From Acidimicrobiaceae bacterium (GTDB lineage: Bacteria > Actinomycetota > Acidimicrobiia > Acidimicrobiales > UBA10347), in the NCBI GenBank assembly GCA_003485885.1, contig DNHM01000089.1, forward strand, positions 1 to 7,958: a DNA stretch of 7,958 nt. Reading direction: 5' to 3'. Below the pieces are notes generated by a model. That model was not told the origin of the DNA, ran no database searches, and worked only from the letters and a program-made list of their open reading frames with translations. Position numbers and translations under genes: made by a program. Below, one piece after another: positions 1 to 6,466 of the stretch (position 1 is the first letter of the stretch; every line of letters begins with the position of its first letter).

Positions 1-1
1 C

Positions 2-106
2 ACCATTGCCGAGCTGACCGTTGCGTCGAACGGGTTGCTCCTGACCACGGGGTCAATTCCGGTCCAGGGCACCACAAGCGTGCCCGACTTGCTCGCCTTT
101 GAATAA
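2..106 (+). CDS. C-terminal end of an unidentified protein (partial)
   Basis: An open frame enters from the left edge and ends at TAA (104-106), giving 34 residues that end in VPDLLAFE. The codons are mostly G or C in the third position, like the neighbouring genes. The reverse strand over the same bases offers only short or odd peptides, so the plus strand is the more credible coding strand. The visible tail alternates hydrophobic and small polar residues (LTVASNGLLLTTGSIPV), which suggests beta structure. It faintly recalls the ASNG segment of fasciclin-like domains, but 34 residues are too few to assign a family. It converges on the methyltransferase gene, with only 29 bp between the two stop codons. 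Confidence 0.5.
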   Translation, partial: TIAELTVASNGLLLTTGSIPVQGTTSVPDLLAFE

Positions 107-127
107 CAAAGTCATCCCAAACGGCAA

Positions 128-145
128 TCGCGTGCCTAGACGCGA
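128..145. terminator. Short inverted repeat between convergent genes
   Basis: Arms TCGCGT (128-133) and ACGCGA (140-145) are perfectly complementary around a 6-nt loop that contains the methyltransferase stop codon. It lies where two convergent genes end, so a weak bidirectional terminator is plausible. Neither side has a good T-run, so this is tentative. Confidence 0.25.
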
Positions 146-933
146 CAGATCAGCTGACCGTGGGGCACGACGAACCAACCGTCTTGCTCCGCAATCCAGG
201 TCCGCCAACCGTCAGCAATTTGTCCGAGTTCGTCAGTGGTGGACAAACCTTCGGTAACGGCTTGTTCGGCGAACGATGACGTGAGGACCCTGTCGGCCCA
301 GGTCGAGCCCCACCATTCGCGGCGGTCGGGGGCGGCAAAGAGCCAGGCATCGATCGATGGTGAAACATCGTTCAGGCCAGCCTCGCGAGCCCATTTGACG
401 AGATAACGCCCGGCGTCGGGTTCGGCATCGTTGGCCTTGGCGACGCGGCGATAGATGGACATCCATTGATCGAGCAGTGGTGACTCGGGTGCCCAATGCA
501 TACCTGCGTAGTCGGCGTCGCGGACCGCGATGATGCCGCCTGGACGTACGACACGGTGCATCTCTCGAAGTGCCGCAACGGGATCGCTTACGTGTTGAAG
601 CACCTGATGGGCATGGGCGATGTCGTAACTGTCATCTTCGATATCAAGCGCATACAGGTCCATTGTCTGAAAGGTGGCATCGGAGTCGCCGAATGTTTGC
701 TGAGCGCGGGCGATGACCGGTTCGCTGTAGTCGATCCCGAGCACGGACCCGCCCGGCATAACTCGTGAAACGAACTCCGCCGTGATCGATCCTGGTCCGC
801 AGCCGACATCGAGCAGGTCAACGCCGGGTACGAGATGCGAGGCCATGTATGCGGCCGAATTGGCAATTGTGCGGGTCGCGTGAGCGTTCACCACACTTTC
901 CTGATGGCCATGGGTGTAACGATCCTGGGTCAT
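136..933 (-). CDS. Class I SAM-dependent methyltransferase (UbiE/type 11-like)
   Basis: Predicted 265-residue cytoplasmic methyltransferase using S-adenosylmethionine. The Rossmann motif I LLDVGCGPG is at about residues 40-48, the acidic residue binding the SAM ribose is D68 in GIDYS, the motif II/III region YDIAHAHQVLQH is at about 103-114, and the motif IV-like VVRPGG follows. These place it in the methyltransferase type 11/UbiE-like group, usually acting on small molecules. The substrate cannot be read from the sequence. The frame stays open up to a TTG at 1044, but that start would overlap the thioredoxin-like gene by 59 bp. The ATG at 931-933 gives the usual family N-terminus (MTQDRYTHGH) and has a TACGCT box exactly 6 nt upstream. 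It lies 52 bp after the thioredoxin-like stop, so it is either third in the ftsH operon or has its own leaderless promoter. Its product SAH is the substrate of ahcY at the other end, but no direct link is shown. Confidence 0.85.
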   Translation of the reverse strand: MTQDRYTHGHQESVVNAHATRTIANSAAYMASHLVPGVDLLDVGCGPGSITAEFVSRVMPGGSVLGIDYSEPVIARAQQTFGDSDATFQTMDLYALDIEDDSYDIAHAHQVLQHVSDPVAALREMHRVVRPGGIIAVRDADYAGMHWAPESPLLDQWMSIYRRVAKANDAEPDAGRYLVKWAREAGLNDVSPSIDAWLFAAPDRREWWGSTWADRVLTSSFAEQAVTEGLSTTDELGQIADGWRTWIAEQDGWFVVPHGQLICRV

Positions 934-939
934 GGCGCC

Positions 940-945
940 AGCGTA
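940..945 (-). promoter_or_regulatory. Possible -10 box for a leaderless methyltransferase transcript
   Basis: On the minus strand TACGCT is followed by 6 nt (GGCGCC) and then ATG. That spacing would put the transcription start at the A of the start codon. No convincing -35 element and no Shine-Dalgarno are visible. Such a hexamer can arise by chance. Confidence 0.3.
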
Positions 946-985
946 GTGAAGGTGCGTGTACGCGGCCTGTATCTCTTGGCTGCGT

Positions 986-1411
986 CTAGGTGTCGGTAGA
1001 TGACGTGAGAAGCTCTCGAAGCGCTTGGCGGTGATCAGGGCCAAGTGGGCCCACGAACGCCGCCTGGGTCTCCCCGGTGCGGTCCACGATCACAGCAGTG
1101 GGTACTGACTCGATCTTGTACCGGCTGTGCAGTGCAGCGTCGGTGCCAACCTCGACGTTCTGGGTCACGACATTTGCGGACTCATAACCAGAAAGTTCTG
1201 CCCACACCATGGCGCACGAGCTGCAGGTCTTTGACGTGAATACTGCGATCAGCAGCGGGGCCTCGGGAGCCCGAAAGTCGGTGCGATCGAGGCTGCCAGG
1301 GGGAGCCCCAGGGGTACTGGTCGGGGCAGGCTGAAGCCGCTGTTGCTGCCACCATGCAACCATCCCGGCCACAGCCGCAACCGCGACCATGACGAGGAGG
1401 GTGGTAGTCAT
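986..1411 (-). CDS. Membrane-anchored thioredoxin-like protein
   Basis: A 141-residue protein with a hydrophobic segment at about residues 5-21, a Pro/Thr/Gly-rich linker (about 27-40) and a thioredoxin fold. The redox motif C63-S-S-C66 sits in FTSKTCSSCAMVW, and the conserved cis-proline is P104 in SVPTA, just before a beta strand (VIVD) as in thioredoxins. The CSSC active site differs from the CGPC of classical thioredoxin, so reductase, oxidase or isomerase activity cannot be told. The flank before the span has no positive residue and R25 lies after it. By the positive-inside rule the redox domain could therefore be cytoplasmic and not exported, and topology is unresolved. The start ATG lies 12 bp after the ftsH stop with no Shine-Dalgarno, which suggests cotranscription and coupled translation with ftsH. 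Confidence 0.8.
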   Translation of the reverse strand: MTTTLLVMVAVAAVAGMVAWWQQQRLQPAPTSTPGAPPGSLDRTDFRAPEAPLLIAVFTSKTCSSCAMVWAELSGYESANVVTQNVEVGTDAALHSRYKIESVPTAVIVDRTGETQAAFVGPLGPDHRQALRELLTSSTDT

Positions 1412-1423
1412 CTGGGTCGTGGG

Positions 1424-3388
1424 TTACGAGGCGTTTGGTTCGGTCAGTTCCGCTGCATTTGCGGGAGCTGCATCTGGATTGTTCGTGGTCTGGGCCACAC
1501 CAAGCAACCGGCTGACTTCGTCGCCAGCGATTGTTTCTCGTTCGAGAAGTGCTCGTGCCACCAAGTCGAGGCCGTAACGATGGGTGGTCAAGACGTCATA
1601 ACAACGCTGTTCGGCCTCGCGAAGGATCTGCGACACCTCGGCGTCGATGACGTGTGCCATCTGGTCGCTGTATTCCTTGGTTGATACCATCTGGTCACCC
1701 ATGAAGACTTCGCCCTGTGATCCCCATGCCATGGGGCCCACCTTGTCGGACATACCCCATTCGCGGACCATTTTGCGGGCGAGTTCGGTGTTACGCACCA
1801 GGTCGTCGTTGGCGCCGGTGGATACCTGACCGAAGACCAGCTGTTCGGCAACACGGCCGCCCATACGCACGACGAGTGAATCCTCGATGTAGTCCTGGCG
1901 ATAGATATGACGTTCTGCCTCCGGCAGTTGCATGGTCACACCCAGGGCCATACCGCTGGGGATGATGGTGACCTTGTGCAGCGGGTCGGCCGCAGGAAGC
2001 ACGACGGCACAGACAGCGTGGCCGGCCTCGTGGTACGCAATTGCTTCCTTTTCGACGTCGCTGAGCGCAGTGGACTCACGCTTCTGGCCCATCAGGATGC
2101 GGTCGCGTGCGGACTCGAAGTGTGATCCACGAATCATGCTGTCGCCAGCCCGGACAGCGAACAACGCGGCCTCGTTCACCAGGTTGGCCAGGTCAGCACC
2201 ACTCATGCCAGGGGTGCCGCGAGCGACAACGTTGAGATCAACGTCGGGTGCGGTGCGTTTGCCTTTGACATGCACTCGCAGGATTGCCTGGCGATCTTCG
2301 AGTTCAGGAAGCGGGACAACAACCTGGCGGTCGAATCGGCCAGGGCGCAACAATGCTGGGTCGAGGATGTCGGGCCGGTTGGTGGCCGCCATCATGACGA
2401 TGCCTTCGGTGGTTTCAAAACCGTCCATCTCAGACAACATCTGGTTGAGCGTCTGCTCACGTTCGTCGTGGCCGCCACCCATACCGGCGCCACGTTTGCG
2501 GCCGATCGAGTCGATTTCGTCGATGAAGATGATGGCTTTGCCCAACTTGCGAGCTGAATCGAAGAGGTCGCGGACTCGGCTTGCGCCAACACCTACGAAC
2601 ATTTCCATAAAGTCAGAGCCACTAACGGACAGGAACGGCACGCCAGCTTCGCCAGCAACTGCTCGCGCAATCAGCGTCTTACCGGTGCCGGGAGGGCCTA
2701 CGAGAAGCATGCCTTTGGGAATTCGAGCCCCAATCTCGGCGTACTTATCGGGTTGTTTCAGAAACTCGACCACCTCGGTGATCTCTTGCTTGACACCGGC
2801 GTAACCGGCGACGTCTTCGAAGGTGGTGCCCGGTCGTTCGGTCGTGTATGTCTTTGCCTTGGATCGACCGATCGACATGAGACCGCCCATCTGGCCCTGG
2901 GCACGACGTTGCATCCACCAGAAGAAACCGATGAGCAGACCGATCGGTAGCAGTAGTGGCAGCAGGCTGGCCCAGATTGACGACTGAGGTGTGTCGAAGG
3001 TGAGTTCAAGCTCTGGATCGCTGGCCAAGATGGAGCGATCAGCGTCGCTGAGTTCGAGCGGGCCTTTGCTGTTGAACGGTTCGCCTCGGGCTTCGGGGTC
3101 CTCGGCCAGCTCGGCGGCGGTTGCCTTATAGAAGCCGTCGATCTCACCGGTGAGGTTGTTGATCTCGAGTTCGGCGACCTTGCTGTCTTGGACTTGCACC
3201 AGCACGTCATCAAACGTGATCTGATCGCCGCTGTTGTCGGGAGAGATCGATGGCAAGAAGAACAATGCCAGCACTGCAAACATTGCGAGCCAGAGAAGGA
3301 GCCGTGACCAGCGGGGGTCGCTGCGTTGGAAGCGTCCTTCACCTGGTTCGTTGCTGCGGGGCGGTGGTGGGGGAGGAGGTTTCACCAT
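1424..3388 (-). CDS. ftsH: ATP-dependent zinc metalloprotease FtsH
   Basis: Membrane-bound AAA+ protease that extracts and degrades misfolded membrane proteins and short-lived cytoplasmic regulators, working as a hexamer. At 654 residues it has the normal family length. In order it shows a proline-rich N-tail (PPPPPPP, residues 4-10), a first membrane span (about 29-47), an extracytoplasmic domain (about 48-137), and a second span (about 138-158). The AAA+ module follows with Walker A GPPGTGKT (231-238), Walker B IIFIDE (286-291) and the second region of homology ending GRFDRQ (350-355). The zinc protease domain has HEAGH (453-457) and the likely third ligand D529 in STGANDDL. The C-tail is rich in Ala and Asn. 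All catalytic residues are present. The start is ATG at 3386-3388, with TAGCCT 6 nt upstream and no Shine-Dalgarno. The gene is divergent from the phosphomannomutase gene and probably cotranscribed with the thioredoxin-like gene behind it. Confidence 0.97.
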   Translation of the reverse strand: MVKPPPPPPPRSNEPGEGRFQRSDPRWSRLLLWLAMFAVLALFFLPSISPDNSGDQITFDDVLVQVQDSKVAELEINNLTGEIDGFYKATAAELAEDPEARGEPFNSKGPLELSDADRSILASDPELELTFDTPQSSIWASLLPLLLPIGLLIGFFWWMQRRAQGQMGGLMSIGRSKAKTYTTERPGTTFEDVAGYAGVKQEITEVVEFLKQPDKYAEIGARIPKGMLLVGPPGTGKTLIARAVAGEAGVPFLSVSGSDFMEMFVGVGASRVRDLFDSARKLGKAIIFIDEIDSIGRKRGAGMGGGHDEREQTLNQMLSEMDGFETTEGIVMMAATNRPDILDPALLRPGRFDRQVVVPLPELEDRQAILRVHVKGKRTAPDVDLNVVARGTPGMSGADLANLVNEAALFAVRAGDSMIRGSHFESARDRILMGQKRESTALSDVEKEAIAYHEAGHAVCAVVLPAADPLHKVTIIPSGMALGVTMQLPEAERHIYRQDYIEDSLVVRMGGRVAEQLVFGQVSTGANDDLVRNTELARKMVREWGMSDKVGPMAWGSQGEVFMGDQMVSTKEYSDQMAHVIDAEVSQILREAEQRCYDVLTTHRYGLDLVARALLERETIAGDEVSRLLGVAQTTNNPDAAPANAAELTEPNAS

Positions 3389-3394
3389 GTGTTC

Positions 3395-3400
3395 AGGCTA
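3395..3400 (-). promoter_or_regulatory. Candidate -10 box of ftsH (leaderless)
   Basis: TAGCCT on the minus strand is followed by 6 nt (GAACAC) and the ftsH ATG. This matches the TANNNT box and spacing of leaderless actinobacterial transcripts. The -35 zone at 17-bp spacing (about 3418-3423) has no good consensus and falls within the dyad at 3416-3443. Confidence 0.4.
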
Positions 3401-3415
3401 GGTCCGATCATGCGA

Positions 3416-3443
3416 AGAGCGATGGCGGAGGGCCATCAGCTCT
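3416..3443. promoter_or_regulatory. Imperfect dyad in the ftsH/mutase divergent promoter region
   Basis: The left arm AGAGCGATGGC (3416-3426) pairs with GCCATC (3432-3437) and GCTCT (3439-3443) across a 5-nt centre, with a single unpaired A at 3438, giving eleven base pairs in all. It lies between the two divergent start codons and covers the expected -35 zone of ftsH. That position fits a regulator-binding site acting on ftsH, and perhaps on both genes, better than a terminator, since no gene ends here. The binding protein is unknown. Confidence 0.4.
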
Positions 3444-3482
3444 GTGTCTTAACAACCGAAGGTACGAAGACATTCCCACCAC

Positions 3483-3488
3483 TACCCT
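3483..3488 (+). promoter_or_regulatory. Candidate -10 box of the phosphomannomutase gene
   Basis: TACCCT lies 3 nt before ATG (3492) and 6 nt before the in-frame GTG (3495). If the 6-nt leaderless spacing seen at ftsH applies, translation would begin at the GTG, shortening the protein by one residue. No Shine-Dalgarno and no clear -35 are visible. Confidence 0.35.
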
Positions 3489-3491
3489 GAG

Positions 3492-4874
3492 ATGGTGAAT
3501 GATCTGCAGCAGCGTTTGAACGCAATTGTTAAGGCGTATGACGTCCGCGGGACCTATCCGGAACAGTTCGATGCCGATATTGCCCTTCGGCTCGGCCTTG
3601 CATTTGCGGCGTTTTTACGAGAACAGGATCCGGATGCGACCACGGTCATGGTTGGTCGCGACATGCGGCCATCGGGGCCAGAGCTCACCGAAGCTTTTGC
3701 GGCTGGCCTTATGTCACAGGGTTTCGATGTTGTTGATCTCGGCCTGATCTCAACCGACGAGATGTACTTCGCTGCCGGATCCATGGATGCGCCGGGCGCA
3801 GTATTTACCGCATCGCACAATCCCGCTGGATATCAGGGCATCAAGATGTGTCGTCGAGGTGCTGCGCCGGTGAGCACCGCCGGTTTAGAGTTCATGCGTG
3901 ACTACGCAGGAACTGTAGATGTCAACGATCTGCCTGCTGCCGAAACAACCGGCACGTTGTCACACCACGATGTACTTGCTGACTTCACGGCTCATCTCCA
4001 CAGCTTCGTCGATGTCAACACGCTGAAACCGCTCAAGGTTGTCATCGATACGGCCAATGGCATGGGTGGCTTGGTCGCACCGGCTGCATTCGCAGGTCTG
4101 CCGTTCACGGTTGACCATCTGTTTCCCGAGCTTGATGGGACTTTTCCGAACCATCCAGCAGACCCGATCCAGCCAGAAAACCTGGTCGACCTGCAGGCCC
4201 GGGTGCTCGAACTGGGCGCCGATATTGGCTTGGCATTCGACGGCGACGCCGACCGCGTCTTCATCGTTGATGAGAAGGCGCAACCACTATCTGGTTCGAT
4301 AACGACGGCGATGGTCGCCGCTTCTGTGCTGCGGGCACAGTCTGGCGCCACGGTGCTGCACAATCTCATCTGCTCCAAGACCGTGCCCGAGGTCATCGTC
4401 GAAGGCGGTGGCACCGCGGTTCGCACTCGTGTGGGTCACTCGTTTATTAAAAAGACGATGGCCGAAACTGGCGCAGCGTTCGCTGGCGAACACTCCGGCC
4501 ACTACTACTTCCGGGATAACTATCGTGCCGATTCTGGTCTGATTGCTGCGCTTGTTGTTCTCGAAATGCTCAGTGTTGCTGATGCTCCGCTCAGCGAACT
4601 TCGGAAGCCATTCGATCGTTACATCGCGTCGGGCGAGATCAATACTCGGGTCGCTGACATAGACGCAGTGATCGAACGGGTTACCGAACACTTCGTGGCT
4701 GCCGGAGCCGATCTCGATCACCTCGATGGTTTGACGGTTGACCTCGGCGAATGGTGGTTCAATCTTCGGGCATCGAACACCGAACCGCTGTTGCGCCTGA
4801 ATCTTGAGGCTGCTGACCAGGCGGCATGTGATGCACGAGTGGCCGAAGTCCAAGCGTTGATGGCAGATTCGTGA
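3492..4874 (+). CDS. manB: Phosphomannomutase/phosphoglucomutase (alpha-D-phosphohexomutase)
   Basis: A 460-residue cytoplasmic enzyme that interconverts hexose 6-phosphate and hexose 1-phosphate, feeding GDP-mannose or nucleotide-glucose synthesis for envelope glycans. The length is typical of the family. The four signature loops are in order: the phosphoserine loop TASHNP (T106-P111, catalytic S108), the magnesium loop DGDADR (D250-R255), the sugar-binding loop GEHSGH (332-337), and the phosphate-binding loop RASNTEP (426-432). GEHSGHYYF and the overall length fit the bacterial PMM/PGM (ManB/AlgC) group better than phosphoglucosamine mutase or Pgm. Preference for mannose or glucose cannot be decided from sequence alone. 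The start is ATG 3492 or GTG 3495. Its stop TGA (4872-4874) overlaps the ATG of a 13-codon mini-ORF leading to the Trm112-like gene, so the two genes probably form an operon. Confidence 0.93.
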   Translation: MVNDLQQRLNAIVKAYDVRGTYPEQFDADIALRLGLAFAAFLREQDPDATTVMVGRDMRPSGPELTEAFAAGLMSQGFDVVDLGLISTDEMYFAAGSMDAPGAVFTASHNPAGYQGIKMCRRGAAPVSTAGLEFMRDYAGTVDVNDLPAAETTGTLSHHDVLADFTAHLHSFVDVNTLKPLKVVIDTANGMGGLVAPAAFAGLPFTVDHLFPELDGTFPNHPADPIQPENLVDLQARVLELGADIGLAFDGDADRVFIVDEKAQPLSGSITTAMVAASVLRAQSGATVLHNLICSKTVPEVIVEGGGTAVRTRVGHSFIKKTMAETGAAFAGEHSGHYYFRDNYRADSGLIAALVVLEMLSVADAPLSELRKPFDRYIASGEINTRVADIDAVIERVTEHFVAAGADLDHLDGLTVDLGEWWFNLRASNTEPLLRLNLEAADQAACDARVAEVQALMADS

Positions 4875-4915
4875 TGGTTGCCAGCCGAGTTGCTGGTTTA
4901 CTGGTGTCCTCATGA
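4874..4915 (+). CDS. 13-codon mini-ORF bridging two genes (possible translational relay)
   Basis: This open frame encodes MVASRVAGLLVSS. Its ATG shares a base with the mutase stop (TGATG at 4872-4876), and its own TGA overlaps the next start (ATGA at 4912-4915). No Shine-Dalgarno precedes the Trm112-like gene, so a ribosome finishing the mutase could restart here and deliver itself to the next gene. A small hairpin, CCAGC (4881-4885) with GCTGG (4892-4896), lies inside. The peptide itself may have no function, and the arrangement could be coincidence. Confidence 0.3.
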   Translation: MVASRVAGLLVSS

Positions 4916-5148
4916 CTCTTAGTCCAGAACTCCTTGCCGTATTGGCCTGCCCCGAAGACAAGGGTCCGCTGTTGTACTTCGGTGACGATCGCGGGCTCTA
5001 TAACCCTCGGTTGCAGCGTCGTTATTTGATCACCGATGGCATCCCCATCATGTTGATCGACGAAGCCGAAGCTGTGTCCGATGAGGAGCACGTGGTGCTT
5101 CTGGCCAAAGCCGAATCCGAAGGCATCAGCCCGACCTTCGAGGCCTAA
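4912..5148 (+). CDS. Trm112-family small protein (YcaR-like)
   Basis: A 78-residue protein. LLAVLACPEDKGPLLYF near the N-terminus and YLITDGIPIMLIDEAE in the middle are the two hallmarks of the Trm112/YcaR (UPF0434) family. In eukaryotes and archaea Trm112 is a small zinc-binding activator of methyltransferases. The bacterial members are poorly characterised, and a methyltransferase-partner role here is inference only. Just one cysteine (C13) is present. The second cysteine of the first CxxC is replaced (CPED), and the distal pair is replaced by YNPRLQRRY, so a canonical four-Cys zinc site cannot form. It begins 37 bp after the mutase stop without a Shine-Dalgarno, and is probably reached from the upstream gene through the overlapping mini-ORF. 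Pairing of manB with such a gene is common in Actinobacteria. Confidence 0.85.
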   Translation: MTLSPELLAVLACPEDKGPLLYFGDDRGLYNPRLQRRYLITDGIPIMLIDEAEAVSDEEHVVLLAKAESEGISPTFEA

Positions 5149-5270
5149 CCACTGATCTGTGTGAAGCGTCGCCGATCGGACTCGATGCCGGAGAGACTGG
5201 GAGCGGGTCCTGGGAAGGCTGCCAGGGTGAATATGCTTCATTTTCGGAACTTCGATCCAAGGTGGGTCAT

Positions 5271-5293
5271 TCAGCTCAAATGAGCTGATTTTT
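5271..5293 (+). terminator. Palindrome followed by a T-run: terminator or operator
   Basis: TCAGCTCA (5271-5278) and TGAGCTGA (5281-5288) form a perfect 8-bp dyad around AA, followed at once by TTTTT. As RNA it would fold as a 7-bp stem with a 4-nt loop and a U tract, the form of an intrinsic terminator for the mutase/Trm112-like operon ending at 5148. It also ends 22 bp before the start of the HTH-membrane-protease gene. It could therefore be that gene's operator, since XRE-family proteins commonly bind short palindromes. The sequence cannot separate the two roles. The rest of 5149-5310 shows no gene. Confidence 0.5.
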
Positions 5294-5310
5294 CTGCAAT
5301 GCTGTAGCTA

Positions 5311-6408
5311 ATGACGGAAACTAATTGGGTGCCTGTCGCCGTTGACCCACTCGTGCCACCAGCGCGACTTGGCGCGCTCATGATTGAGCAGCGCTCACAC
5401 CAGGGTCTCGACATCGTAGAAATGGCCCGTCGATCCAACGGTATGTTCACGCCGAGTTACCTCGAGAACGTCGAGCGGGGTCGGGTGTCGCTCGACGATG
5501 GCATCATCGAACACCTTGTTGGCCTGTACGAGGTCGACGAGAGGCCAGTTGTTCCCCAACGGTCCGAGTTGATTATCGATATCGACCGTCAACAACTCAA
5601 GGTCGGCGCCACAGCGATGAGCTTCGACTCGGTGGACGCCAAAGATGTGCTCGAGCGTTACGTCTCGATGATCTATGTGCTGCGTGGCCAAGAGCCAGGC
5701 AGCGACCTGGTCCTGCGTGACCGTGACCTTGGCGTGTTGTCATCAAGCTTGGGTTACACCGAGTCAGATCTTCGCCTCGAAATCCAAGGCCTGATCGCGG
5801 CGCCAGATTCGGTGCGGCGGGCGCAGGCCATCAGCAAACGAAAGATTGTGCTTGCGGCGGGGGTCCTCGTAGGTCTGACCGCTGTTGGTTCGCTTGTTCT
5901 GGTCGGTGGGATGTCAAATGATGCGCCAACCGAAGTGCTGGGAACGCAACAAACAGTTCTCTCTTCCAGCTTCTCGACCGAACTTGGTGCAGCAGCAGAA
6001 GCAACGATTGCGTTTGATTTCCGCTCGGTGTTGCCCGATTGGCAGATCGAGTATGTCGACGATCATCCTGACTTTCTGGGTGTCACCCACTCTCATGACA
6101 AATCCATTGTTGTGCATGTCGAACCAGGTGCATCGGTCGATGCTGTAGCTGCGGTGCTGATGCACGAAGTCGGGCATGCCATCGACCTCGAACAATTGTC
6201 AGACGATCAGCGGGCCGAATGGATCGAGCTCCGCAACATGCCATCTACCTGGTGGCCAGGCAATGGCCTCAACGACTTCGCTGTTGGCGCTGGTGACTTC
6301 GCCGAAGCGGTGTCAGCCTTCACGACGGGATCGCCAAGTAGCAGCGTGTACGGCGAGTTCACCGATGCGCAGTTCGCGTTCGTTGCTGCGATTCTCGAAA
6401 ATGCGTAA
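5311..6408 (+). CDS. Membrane-anchored XRE helix-turn-helix protein with zinc-metalloprotease-like outer domain
   Basis: A 365-residue protein that I do not recognise as a named family. Residues 19-76 resemble an XRE-type helix-turn-helix, including the SYLENVERGR recognition-helix pattern and a final LYEVD. Residues 80-175 form a second cytoplasmic region rich in charged helices. A basic SKRK (about 175-178) precedes one membrane span (179-199), predicting N-inside, C-outside. The outer domain contains HEVGH (H285, E286, H289) and, 43 residues on, DFAEA with E332. This is the usual zincin pair plus glutamate ligand, as in gluzincin-like and ImmA/IrrE-like peptidases. All predicted ligands are present, so the enzyme could be active. 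By analogy with ImmA/IrrE (HTH plus HExxH) and RodZ (HTH-TM-outer domain), it may couple an extracytoplasmic event to DNA binding or act as a cell-shape/envelope factor. Both ideas are inference. The start is ATG 5311, with no Shine-Dalgarno. Confidence 0.85.
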   Translation: MTETNWVPVAVDPLVPPARLGALMIEQRSHQGLDIVEMARRSNGMFTPSYLENVERGRVSLDDGIIEHLVGLYEVDERPVVPQRSELIIDIDRQQLKVGATAMSFDSVDAKDVLERYVSMIYVLRGQEPGSDLVLRDRDLGVLSSSLGYTESDLRLEIQGLIAAPDSVRRAQAISKRKIVLAAGVLVGLTAVGSLVLVGGMSNDAPTEVLGTQQTVLSSSFSTELGAAAEATIAFDFRSVLPDWQIEYVDDHPDFLGVTHSHDKSIVVHVEPGASVDAVAAVLMHEVGHAIDLEQLSDDQRAEWIELRNMPSTWWPGNGLNDFAVGAGDFAEAVSAFTTGSPSSSVYGEFTDAQFAFVAAILENA

Positions 6409-6433
6409 CAATGAGGTTGGTTGGGCTTGTACC

Positions 6434-6464
6434 GGTTCGACGTCACCCGACGTCGCGTCGAGCC
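6434..6464 (+). repeat. Inverted repeat after the membrane-protease gene
   Basis: GGTTCGACG (6434-6442) pairs with CGTCGAGCC (6456-6464), nine base pairs with one G-U wobble in RNA. The 13-nt loop includes part of a second GACGTC copy, so alternative folds exist. It lies 26 bp after the 5311-6408 stop and has no T-run. It could be a weak terminator or mRNA 3' end, or it could overlap the ahcY promoter region. Confidence 0.35.
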
Positions 6465-6466
6465 GC

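Noticed and set aside
934..1044. N-terminal extension of the methyltransferase from a TTG start at 1044
   Set aside because: It would overlap the thioredoxin-like gene by 59 bp and add 37 residues with no family similarity. The ATG at 933 gives the usual N-terminus and has a -10-like box at the right spacing.
1932..2804. 290-codon plus-strand open frame antisense to ftsH
   Set aside because: It lies wholly inside a gene with clear FtsH motifs on the other strand. Its translation is Ser/Arg/Pro-rich low-complexity sequence, typical of a shadow frame in GC-rich DNA.
4287..4961. 224-codon minus-strand open frame antisense to the mutase
   Set aside because: It overlaps the conserved DGDADR-to-RASNTEP part of the mutase, has no recognisable domain, and is explained by codon bias of the real gene.
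5200..5230. CCTGG...CCAGG inverted repeat between the Trm112-like gene and the palindrome
   Set aside because: Only 5 bp with an 8-nt loop and no T-run, within chance expectation.
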